Shown in pieces: positions 31,204 through 38,181 of a stretch of 44,985 bases of DNA; position 1 is the first letter of the stretch; each line of letters opens with the position of its first letter. The DNA lies in the NCBI GenBank assembly GCA_902528375.1, contig CABZSS010000007.1, forward strand, positions 1 to 44,985, written 5' to 3'. The translations under genes were made by a program, and so were the position numbers. The notes beneath the pieces were generated by a model. It was not told the origin of the DNA, made no database searches, and saw only the letters and a list, made by a program, of their open reading frames with translations. Source of the DNA: an uncultured Pelagibacteraceae bacterium. Its GTDB lineage: Bacteria; Pseudomonadota; Alphaproteobacteria; Pelagibacterales; Pelagibacteraceae.

Positions 31204-32382
31204 TTATGCGACTAGAGATCCTTTATTTTTATCTCTATCGTACATAGTCATTATTGGTTCATCCTCAACTTCATAAATCTCGTTAGAATAAAAGCCGTTA
31301 AATTGAGTTCTAAAAGTTAATCCATACGCTCCTAGTTGACCAAGTTCTATGTAATCATTCTCTTTTACATTATTAGGTAAAATAAAGGGTCCTTTCATAT
31401 AATCAAGGCTATCACAAGTTGGTCCATAAAAATCAAAAGCAGTCATTTTTTTTGAAATCATTCTTCCATTCGTTATAATCCTTGAAGGATAAACTATATT
31501 CGGAACTCCACCATCAAATAAAGTTCCGTAAGTTCCATCATTTATGTAAAGCTTCTGTTTTTTTCTTAAATTCACTTTTACTATCGTTGATCCTGACTCT
31601 GCGACTAATGCTCTACCTGGCTCGCAAATTATTTCAGGCATTTTATTTAATTTCAATTTTTCAAGAGCTATTTTAATCTCATTAAAATAACCATCCAGGG
31701 AAGGTGGAATTAGATCTGGATAAATAGTTGGAAATCCACCTCCAATATTTATTACATCTGGAATAATTCTTGTTTTTTTGATTATATTTCCAATTTCAGA
31801 AATACCTTTGGCATAAGAAATAGGGTGCATACATTGCGAACCTACATGAAAACTTAAACCAATTTTTTTTGCATATTGTTTAGTCAACCTTAATAATCCG
31901 ATTGCTTCAGAACTTAATGCGCCAAATTTTTTTGATAAATCAATCTCAGCATGTTCATTGGAAACAGCTACTCGTACATATAACTCAAGATCCTTAGCTT
32001 GTTCTGTAGATTCAATAATTTTGATTAATTCCTCTTTTGTATCTAATGAAAAACTTTTAACATTATATTTAAAATACGCATCTCTAATACTTTCTCTACT
32101 TTTTACAGTATGCATGTAAGAACATTCTAAATCTTTGTTAATCTTTTTAATCATCTCTATCTCTTTTAGTGAAGCAACATCAAAATTCTTTATTCCTGAT
32201 TCTATAAGAGTTTTGACTACAAAAGGATGTGGATTAGTTTTAACTGCGTATAAGATTTTACCCGGGAAATTTTGTAAAAAAACTTTGGTAGCTTTTTTTA
32301 TCAAGTTCTTTCTGATGCAGTAAACTGGATCAGAAGGTTTGATTACATTAATAAGTTCATCAACAGTTTTAAATTTTTTCAT
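31204..32382 (-). CDS. speC: Ornithine (or lysine/ornithine) decarboxylase, PLP fold III
   Basis: Alanine-racemase-fold decarboxylase that makes putrescine from ornithine (possibly also cadaverine from lysine). It is 392 residues. PLP lysine is Lys48 in YAVKTNP, FDVASLKEIE follows, the glycine-rich GGGFPTIYP and EPGRALVAE bind the phosphate, and Cys323 in GPTCDSLD is the catalytic cysteine from the neighbouring subunit. Substrate choice is not certain from sequence. The ATG has GGAG eight bases upstream, a rare clear Shine-Dalgarno in this window. The leader carries an attenuator-like hairpin. The symbol is by function; eukaryote-type ODC has no agreed bacterial name. Confidence 0.87.
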   Translation of the reverse strand: MKKFKTVDELINVIKPSDPVYCIRKNLIKKATKVFLQNFPGKILYAVKTNPHPFVVKTLIESGIKNFDVASLKEIEMIKKINKDLECSYMHTVKSRESIRDAYFKYNVKSFSLDTKEELIKIIESTEQAKDLELYVRVAVSNEHAEIDLSKKFGALSSEAIGLLRLTKQYAKKIGLSFHVGSQCMHPISYAKGISEIGNIIKKTRIIPDVINIGGGFPTIYPDLIPPSLDGYFNEIKIALEKLKLNKMPEIICEPGRALVAESGSTIVKVNLRKKQKLYINDGTYGTLFDGGVPNIVYPSRIITNGRMISKKMTAFDFYGPTCDSLDYMKGPFILPNNVKENDYIELGQLGAYGLTFRTQFNGFYSNEIYEVEDEPIMTMYDRDKNKGSLVA

Positions 32383-32411
32383 TTTTTTAGCTCCGTAAAA
32401 AAAAATTTAAC

Positions 32412-32443
32412 AAAAAAAATCTGCATAATAGCTATGCAAATTT
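32412..32443 (-). terminator. Attenuator-like hairpin in the decarboxylase leader
   Basis: On the minus strand TGCATA (32438-32433), loop GCTAT and TATGCA (32427-32422) form a perfect six-pair stem. It can be extended outward by T-G, T-A and three A-T pairs to 11 pairs (from 32443), followed by the rest of an eight-T tract (32419-32412). It lies about 30 bases before the decarboxylase ATG and after the likely transcription start near 32470, so it would act as an attenuator inside the leader. The plus strand lacks a T-tract. Confidence 0.6.
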
Positions 32444-32458
32444 CATTAAATTGAGCAT
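32432..32458 (-). CDS. Possible eight-codon leader peptide
   Basis: Within the decarboxylase leader, an ATG at 32458 opens an eight-residue frame (MLNLMKFA) that stops with TAG at 32434-32432, inside the 5' arm and loop of the attenuator hairpin. A ribosome ending here would block the hairpin. No Shine-Dalgarno is visible, and so short a frame can arise by chance. Confidence 0.2.
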   Translation of the reverse strand: MLNLMKFA

Positions 32459-32476
32459 TTAAGGGATTCTTCACCT

Positions 32477-32506
32477 AGTGTAAAGAAAATAATTGATAAA
32501 AATCAA
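32477..32506 (-). promoter_or_regulatory. Candidate promoter of the polyamine operon
   Basis: On the minus strand TTGATT (32506-32501) and TACACT (32482-32477) are 18 bases apart, placing the start near 32470 and giving a leader of about 90 bases. The -35 overlaps the FNR-type palindrome at 32493-32506. Both hexamers differ from consensus, so this is moderate evidence only. Confidence 0.4.
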
Positions 32507-32507
32507 T
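32492..32507. promoter_or_regulatory. FNR/FixK-type palindrome in the regA-decarboxylase intergenic region
   Basis: The sequence ATTGATAAAAATCAAT contains TTGAT-N4-ATCAA, the full consensus of FNR/FixK/Anr-family regulators. It lies between the divergent redox regulator gene (regA) and the polyamine operon. It overlaps the proposed -35 of the latter and is about 56 bases upstream of the proposed regA start. The site is palindromic and could serve either side. Binding is inferred. Confidence 0.5.
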
Positions 32508-32520
32508 GTTTCCCAAGCCC

Positions 32521-32548
32521 TTGAAATTTAAAAAAAAAATTCTATATA
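32521..32548 (+). promoter_or_regulatory. Promoter of regA (-35 TTGAAA, -10 TATATA)
   Basis: TTGAAA at 32521-32526 and TATATA at 32543-32548 are 16 bases apart. Initiation would fall around 32555, at the second ATG (32556) of the regA frame. No Shine-Dalgarno is visible before either ATG, so a leaderless message starting at 32556 is plausible. Confidence 0.5.
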
Positions 32549-32549
32549 G

Positions 32550-33116
32550 ATGTCTATGAACGTCCAAAACGTAAAAAATATAAGCCAATTTGAAGACAAA
32601 TCTCTTCTAATTGTAGATGATGACAATCCTTTCAGAGAGCGCTTAGCTAGGGCTATGGAAAAGAAGGGATTTAAAGTTTCACAAGCTGAAGGTGTAAAAA
32701 AAGGAATCGATGCTGTTAAGACTAATAAACCTGCATTTGCTGTAGTGGACTTGAGGCTCGGTGATGGTAACGGATTGGAAGTTGTAAAAGAAATTCAAAA
32801 TTCTAATGCAGATAGTAGAATTGTGATGCTAACAGGCTATGGCAATATTCCAACAGCTGTTGCAGCAATCAAACAAGGTGCAATCGATTATCTTGCTAAA
32901 CCAGCTGATGCCGATGACGTTGAAAAAGCACTTTTAGCAGATCCAAATAGAAAAGCTGACCCACCAGATAACCCTATGTCTGCAGATAGAGTTAAGTGGG
33001 AACATATACATAGAGTTTTTGAATTATGTAACAGAAATGTTTCAGAGACAGCTAGAAGATTGAAAATGCATCGTAGAACTCTTCAGAGAATTTTATCAAA
33101 AAGATCGCCTAGGTAA
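32550..33116 (+). CDS. regA: RegA/ActR/PrrA-family redox response regulator
   Basis: DNA-binding response regulator of the RegB/RegA (ActS/ActR, PrrB/PrrA) type, which adjusts energy and carbon genes to redox state. It is 188 residues. Receiver domain at about 17-130 has acidic pocket DDD at 23-25, phospho-acceptor Asp67 in VVDLRLGDG and Lys117 in AKPAD. A short linker leads to the Fis-type helix-turn-helix (NVSETARRLKMHRRTLQRIL), nearly invariant in this family. The start may be 32550 or 32556; the promoter position favours the second. The sensor kinase RegB is not adjacent. Its 3' end overlaps the convergent bioY by 21 bases. Confidence 0.93.
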   Translation: MSMNVQNVKNISQFEDKSLLIVDDDNPFRERLARAMEKKGFKVSQAEGVKKGIDAVKTNKPAFAVVDLRLGDGNGLEVVKEIQNSNADSRIVMLTGYGNIPTAVAAIKQGAIDYLAKPADADDVEKALLADPNRKADPPDNPMSADRVKWEHIHRVFELCNRNVSETARRLKMHRRTLQRILSKRSPR

Positions 33117-33659
33117 ACTTTTTAAAAAATCAATTTTCGTCGAGATTATAACTAAAAGTAATATTTTAAATAATTCGGCTAGTAAAAAAGGTTTTGCTCC
33201 TAATTCAAAAATTGGTTTATCCCAACCAATTAAGACTCCTAACCAAATAAGTCCTAATATATAAATTGGCAAAACAGATAAAACAATCTTTATAAAATTT
33301 AAAAGATAGTTTTTATTAAAATTAAATTTTCCAGCCGCATAAACTGCTATTATAAAACCTAAAAGGTATCCCATCGTTGGACCTGTAAAGTAAATCATCC
33401 CAACACCTTTTTCTGGAGAATTAGAAAAAACTGGTATTCCAAGAATGCCTTCAAACAAATAAAGCGCAACTGTAGCTAAACCCAATTTATAACCGAAACA
33501 CATTCCTAAAAATATTACAACGAATGTCTGCATTGTCATTGGAACTGGGTAAAAGGGTATTTTCACTTTTGCTGAAACTGTTAACAAAACCGTTCCTAAA
33601 AATACAATAATAGCGTTTTTAACTACTTTATTATTTTGAATAAGCTTAATAGTTTCCAT
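33096..33659 (-). CDS. bioY: Biotin transporter BioY
   Basis: Substrate-binding membrane component of an ECF-type biotin transporter, which can also work alone in some bacteria. It is 187 residues with about six hydrophobic segments. Family segments include FYPVPMTMQTFVVIFLGM near 32-49, LYLFEGILGIPVF, YFTGPTMGYLLGF and LGAKPFLLAELFKILL near the end. No BioM/BioN partners are next to it. The upstream ABC ATPase is of the exporter type and not a BioM. The 3' end runs antisense through the last 21 bases of regA. Confidence 0.9.
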   Translation of the reverse strand: METIKLIQNNKVVKNAIIVFLGTVLLTVSAKVKIPFYPVPMTMQTFVVIFLGMCFGYKLGLATVALYLFEGILGIPVFSNSPEKGVGMIYFTGPTMGYLLGFIIAVYAAGKFNFNKNYLLNFIKIVLSVLPIYILGLIWLGVLIGWDKPIFELGAKPFLLAELFKILLLVIISTKIDFLKSLPRRSF

Positions 33660-33691
33660 AATTTAATAATATATTAATTTTAGTTTTTAAT

Positions 33692-34609
33692 CTAGTTATT
33701 TGTTAAATTCACAAAAACGTCCTCTAAATTGGGATCCTCGGATTTAATATCTTTAATTACTATTCCTTGATTTTCTAATAATATAATTATTTTTTGTATA
33801 TTAAATTCTTGTTTATTATATTCTATCTTAAATTCTGAATCTGTATTTTTTAAAATATTATAATCTTTATTATTTATATCATTTAAAGCTACTTTTTTGT
33901 TAGTTTCAAATCTTATGGTTTTTGTTTGTATCTTATTTAACATATTTTCGGTTGTATCTAATGCTATAAGACTACCTTTATGAATTATGCCAACTCTATC
34001 ACACAATTCCTCAGCCTCTTGAAGATAGTGTGTGGTCAGAATAATTGTAACCCCCAATTTTCTAAGAGATCTAATATTTTCCCATAAATTCCTTCTCAAT
34101 TCGACATCAACGCCTGCAGTTGGTTCATCTAGTATAACTATAGGTGGTTTATGAACCAAAGCTTTTGCGATCAATAATCTTCTTTTCATACCGCCTGATA
34201 AACTTCTCGTATAACTATTTGATTTATCTTTTAAGGCGACTAGCTCAAGTATCGTATCTGTAATCCTATCTTTTTTCTTGACGCCAAACAAACCAGCCTG
34301 AAGATCCAATAGTTTTTTGGGAGTAAAGAAAGGGTCAACGTTTATTTCTTGAGGAACTATTCCTAGGGAAACTCTAACTTGGCGTGGATTTTTGTCTAAA
34401 TTAAATCCCCAGACAATTACTTCACCTGAGGTTTTATCTGTTACACCCGAAAGAATATTTATAAAAGTACTTTTTCCAGCTCCATTAGGACCTAGGAGTC
34501 CTAAAATTTCCCCCTCTTTCACCTCCAAGTTTAAATCTTTAAGTGCATGGATATTCCCACGATAAATTTTATTTAATTTTTTAACAGAAAGTACTTTTTT
34601 TTTACTCAT
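33692..34609 (-). CDS. ABC-2 type exporter ATP-binding protein
   Basis: Cytosolic ATPase subunit of an ABC-2 exporter (CcmA/DrrA/NodI-like). It is 305 residues. Walker A GPNGAGKST is at 40-48, Q-loop in VPQEINVDPFF, signature SLSGG at 136-140, Walker B IVILDEPTAGVD around 157-168, and H-loop TTHYLQEAEELCD. The C-terminal tail after about 215 is the extra domain typical of drug/polysaccharide-type exporters. The matching permease, normally adjacent, is missing: bioY follows 32 bases downstream and polA is divergent upstream. The cargo is unknown. Confidence 0.9.
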   Translation of the reverse strand: MSKKKVLSVKKLNKIYRGNIHALKDLNLEVKEGEILGLLGPNGAGKSTFINILSGVTDKTSGEVIVWGFNLDKNPRQVRVSLGIVPQEINVDPFFTPKKLLDLQAGLFGVKKKDRITDTILELVALKDKSNSYTRSLSGGMKRRLLIAKALVHKPPIVILDEPTAGVDVELRRNLWENIRSLRKLGVTIILTTHYLQEAEELCDRVGIIHKGSLIALDTTENMLNKIQTKTIRFETNKKVALNDINNKDYNILKNTDSEFKIEYNKQEFNIQKIIILLENQGIVIKDIKSEDPNLEDVFVNLTNN

Positions 34610-34659
34610 TTAGATTTATAGGCTTATAACATTAAGGTAAATTAATAATAATTAAATAA

Positions 34660-37431
34660 ATGGCTAAATTACATAAAAAAAAACATTTTTATCTTATTGA
34701 TGGCTCTGGGTATATTTTTCGAGCATATTATGCACTTCCACCACTATCCAGAAAATCAGATGGTTTACCAACTGGTGCTGTTGCAGGATTTTGCAATATG
34801 CTTTTTAAGTTATTAGAGGATGCAAAATCAAAAGAAAACAAACAAAAACCAACTCACTTCGTAGTTATTTTTGACTCCGCTAGAAAAAATTTCAGAAATG
34901 ACATTTATGAGGACTATAAAGCTAACAGATCAGATGCACCTGATGATTTGATCCCACAGTTTGAATATATTCGAAAATCTGTAGAGGCTTTTAATATTCC
35001 TGCTGTTGAAATGATTAACTACGAGGCCGACGATTTAATCGCAACTTATTCAAAACAAATTACAAAACTCGGTTCTGATGTAACCATTGTTTCATCAGAT
35101 AAAGATTTAATGCAGCTTCATGACAAAAAAGTAAGAATTTACGATCCAATGAAAAATAAATTTATTAATAAAGAGGATGTAATTGCTAAATTTGGAGTTA
35201 CTTCAGACAAAGTTATTGATGTTCAATCTTTAGCTGGCGATTCAAGTGATAATGTGCCAGGTGTCCCTGGCATTGGAGTAAAAACTGCAGCAGAGTTAAT
35301 AAATAAATTCGGAAGTCTAGAGGAACTTTTAAAAAATGCTGAAACAATAAAGCAGAATAAAAGAAGAGAAACGATTATTGAAAATAAAGATAAAGCTTTG
35401 ATAAGTAAAAAGCTTGTGACCTTAAAAAATGATGTACCTGTCAAACATAAATTAGATGATTTTTTATTAAAAGAAATTGATAAAAAAAAACTCTTCAATT
35501 TTTTAAGGGATATGGAGTTTAATAGACTGTTAAGCTCAGCAATTTCGACATACGGACAAATTGATTTCGAAAAAGAAAATAAAGATAAAGCTCAAAAGAC
35601 AAATGATAATCTATCTAAATCAAACTATAATTTGATAAATAGTGAAGAGGAATTAAAAAAGTTAATTAACAAAGTTGAAGAGGTTGGAGAGCTTGCTATT
35701 GATACAGAAACAAACTCTCTTAACCCGCATCTTGCCAAATTAGTCGGTATATCTATATCTTTTAAAATAGGTGAAGCTTATTATGTTCCTTTAAATCATT
35801 CTAATGGAAAAAATTTGGATGAAAAGAATATACTGAAAATTTTAAAGCCATTATTAGAAGATAAAACAATTAAAAAAATTGGTCAAAATATAAAATTTGA
35901 TTACATAATTTTTTATCATCGAGATATAGAAATGAAGTTTTTGGAAGACACGATGTTGATGTCTTATGTTCTAGATGCTGGAAAAAACAAACATAACATG
36001 GATGAATTATCAAAAATTCATTTAGATCATAAAACAATTTCTTATAAAGATTTAGTTGGTACTGGAAAAAAACAAATTACTTTTGACAATGTAGATATTG
36101 AAGAAGCAAAAGATTATGCTGCGGAAGATGCAGATGTTACTTATAGGTTATACAAAAAATTTTTGAAAGATATAAAAGAGGAGAAATTAGTAAATATTTA
36201 CGAGTCTTTTGAAAAACCAATGATCGAAATTTTAGCCAAAATGGAAATCAACGGAATAAAATTAGACAAAAATTTCTTATTAAAGCTATCAAAAAAATTT
36301 GAAAAAAAAATAGCTAAATTAGAAAAAGAAATTTTCAAAATATCTAAAAAAAAATTTAAAATTGGTTCAACCAAACAGCTTGGTGAAATAATGTACAATG
36401 ATTTAAAAATTTCAGCATTAAAAAAAACAAAAAAAGGAAGCTTTGCTACAAGTGCTAGTGTTTTAGAAGATCTGGCGTTCAAAGGGCATGAATTACCTAA
36501 GTTAGCCTTAGAGTGGAGGCAAATTTCAAAGCTTCAAAATACATATTCAGACTCACTTCCAGAATATATTAATCCTGTTTCAAAAAGAGTTCACACATCC
36601 TTTCTGCTGGCTGCTACAACAACCGGAAGGTTGGCATCAAGTGATCCAAACTTACAAAATATTCCAATTAAGTCTGAAGATGGAAAAGAAATAAGAAAAG
36701 CTTTTATTTCTGAAAAAGGAACTTCACTTCTATCTGCTGATTATAACCAAATCGAAATGAGGATACTCTCTGATTTAGCAGACGTGAAGGAATTGAAAAA
36801 AGCGTTTAATAATAATGAGGATATTCATTCTTTAACAGCGAGCCAAATTTTTAGCGTAGATATTAATAAAGTCACTCAAGAGATGAGAAGAAAAGCAAAG
36901 GCAATTAATTTTGGTATTATCTATGGTATTTCACAATACGGATTAGCAAAACAAATTTCTGTTTCAACAGCTGATGCTGAAATCTTTCTAAATGCGTATT
37001 TTAAGAAATTCCCTGAGATAAAAGACTATATGTCGTCCACAATAAAACATTGTAGGAGGAGTGGATTTGTAAACAATATTTTTGGAAGAAAAACGCATAT
37101 TATTGGTATCAACGACAAGAATTTTAATATTAGAAACTTTCAAGAGAGGGCAGCAATTAATGCGCCAATACAAGGTTCGGCATCGGAGTTGATGCGAATA
37201 GCTATGATAAGAATTTTTAATAAACTCAATGATGATACGAAATTAAAAACAAAATTGTTATTACAAATTCACGATGAGCTAATATTTGAAATACCTAATA
37301 ACGAATTAGATAGAATCAAAAAACTTATAAAAACAGAAATGACCAGTGTTAAATCAAGTGAGCATCACACTTTCTCTATACCTATTCTAGTAGATGTAAA
37401 TATTGGGGATAATTGGGGTATGTTGCATTAA
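34660..37431 (+). CDS. polA: DNA polymerase I
   Basis: Repair and Okazaki-fragment polymerase. The 923 residues match the three-domain E. coli enzyme. The 5'-3' nuclease domain at about 8-300 shows DGSGYIFRAYYALPP, NYEADDLIATY and GDSSDNVPGVPGIGVKTA. The proofreading domain keeps Asp348/Glu350 (DTETNS), Asp414 (KFDYI) and Tyr486/Asp490 (YAAED), so 3'-5' exonuclease should be active. The polymerase domain has DYNQIEMRIL (motif A), RRKAKAINFGIIYG (motif B) and QIHDELIFE (motif C). A good terminator hairpin follows the stop. Confidence 0.97.
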   Translation: MAKLHKKKHFYLIDGSGYIFRAYYALPPLSRKSDGLPTGAVAGFCNMLFKLLEDAKSKENKQKPTHFVVIFDSARKNFRNDIYEDYKANRSDAPDDLIPQFEYIRKSVEAFNIPAVEMINYEADDLIATYSKQITKLGSDVTIVSSDKDLMQLHDKKVRIYDPMKNKFINKEDVIAKFGVTSDKVIDVQSLAGDSSDNVPGVPGIGVKTAAELINKFGSLEELLKNAETIKQNKRRETIIENKDKALISKKLVTLKNDVPVKHKLDDFLLKEIDKKKLFNFLRDMEFNRLLSSAISTYGQIDFEKENKDKAQKTNDNLSKSNYNLINSEEELKKLINKVEEVGELAIDTETNSLNPHLAKLVGISISFKIGEAYYVPLNHSNGKNLDEKNILKILKPLLEDKTIKKIGQNIKFDYIIFYHRDIEMKFLEDTMLMSYVLDAGKNKHNMDELSKIHLDHKTISYKDLVGTGKKQITFDNVDIEEAKDYAAEDADVTYRLYKKFLKDIKEEKLVNIYESFEKPMIEILAKMEINGIKLDKNFLLKLSKKFEKKIAKLEKEIFKISKKKFKIGSTKQLGEIMYNDLKISALKKTKKGSFATSASVLEDLAFKGHELPKLALEWRQISKLQNTYSDSLPEYINPVSKRVHTSFLLAATTTGRLASSDPNLQNIPIKSEDGKEIRKAFISEKGTSLLSADYNQIEMRILSDLADVKELKKAFNNNEDIHSLTASQIFSVDINKVTQEMRRKAKAINFGIIYGISQYGLAKQISVSTADAEIFLNAYFKKFPEIKDYMSSTIKHCRRSGFVNNIFGRKTHIIGINDKNFNIRNFQERAAINAPIQGSASELMRIAMIRIFNKLNDDTKLKTKLLLQIHDELIFEIPNNELDRIKKLIKTEMTSVKSSEHHTFSIPILVDVNIGDNWGMLH

Positions 37432-37446
37432 ATATTAGTGTATTGT

Positions 37447-37475
37447 CTAAATTGGGACAATTTAGTATTTTTATA
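37447..37475 (+). terminator. Terminator after polA, abutting chvI
   Basis: CTAAATTG (37447-37454), loop GGA and CAATTTAG (37458-37465) form a perfect eight-pair stem, followed by TATTTTTATAT. This is the clearest plus-strand intrinsic terminator in the window. It ends only about eight bases before the chvI ATG, and its T-rich tail contains the TATATT (37472-37477) that may be the chvI -10. Confidence 0.6.
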
Positions 37476-37477
37476 TT
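37472..37477 (+). promoter_or_regulatory. Possible -10 element of a leaderless chvI transcript
   Basis: TATATT lies five bases before the chvI ATG at 37483, so initiation would occur at or next to the start codon. No well-spaced -35 was found: TTGGGA at 37452-37457 gives a 14-base spacer. The bases AGG at 37478-37480 are too close to the ATG for a normal Shine-Dalgarno. Confidence 0.3.
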
Positions 37478-37482
37478 AGGCT

Positions 37483-38181
37483 ATGACACAAACAATTGCG
37501 CTAATAGATGATGACAGAAATATTCTTACAAGCTTGAGTATTGCCTTAGAAAAAGAAGGTTTTAAAGTCCAAACTTATTTAGATGGAGAGAGTGCACTTA
37601 TAGGATTAACAAGAACACCTCCAGACTTAGCAATAGTAGATATTAAGATGCCTAAAATGGATGGGGAAGAGTTGCTAAAAAAATTAAGAAAAAAAAGTTC
37701 ATTACCAGTAATTTTTTTAACTTCAAAAGATGAGGAGGTGGATGAACTTTTAGGTTTAAAGTTAGGAGCAGACGATTTTGTAAAAAAATCTGGTGGTTTT
37801 TCAATAAAAGTTTTAGTCGAGAGAATTAGGGTTCAACTTAGAAAGAAAAATATTAGTGTAGATGACAGTAAAAACATAATTTCTCATGGCAAACTCAAAT
37901 TAGATCCCTCACAACTTGAATGTGAATGGGACGGAAAACAGTTGCCAGATAAATTGACAACAACAGAATTTTTAATCGTTCAAGAGCTTGCTAAAAGACC
38001 TGGGATAATTAAAGAAAGAGCACAATTGATGGATATTGCTTATAGAGAAGATACTGATATCGAAGATAGAACTATTGATAGTCACGTTAAAAGAATTAGA
38101 AAAAAATTTAAAAAAATTGATTCGAGTTTTTCTGCAATAGAAACAAGGTATGGAAGTGGTTATAGATGGAATGTTAATTAA
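37483..38181 (+). CDS. chvI: Response regulator ChvI (OmpR family)
   Basis: Transcription factor of the ChvG-ChvI system, which in alphaproteobacteria responds to acid and envelope stress. It is 232 residues. The receiver domain has DDD at 9-11, phospho-acceptor Asp53 in [12 protein letters not shown] and the [21 protein letters not shown] block typical of ChvI. The C-terminal winged helix has [17 protein letters not shown] and [13 protein letters not shown]. The stop overlaps the chvG ATG by one base. It lies directly after the polA terminator. Confidence 0.94.
   Translation: MTQTIALIDDDRNILTSLSIALEKEGFKVQTYLDGESALIGLTRTPPDLAIVDIKMPKMDGEELLKKLRKKSSLPVIFLTSKDEEVDELLGLKLGADDFVKKSGGFSIKVLVERIRVQLRKKNISVDDSKNIISHGKLKLDPSQLECEWDGKQLPDKLTTTEFLIVQELAKRPGIIKERAQLMDIAYREDTDIEDRTIDSHVKRIRKKFKKIDSSFSAIETRYGSGYRWNVN

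Noticed and set aside
32492..32507. CRP (cAMP) site reading of the palindrome
   Set aside because: CRP boxes follow TGTGA-N6-TCACA; the half-sites here are TTGAT and ATCAA with a four-base centre, the FNR form.
33096..33125. AAAAAG...CTTTTT inverted repeat at the regA/bioY overlap as a terminator
   Set aside because: The six A/T-rich pairs enclose a long unpaired coding region; the stem would be weak.
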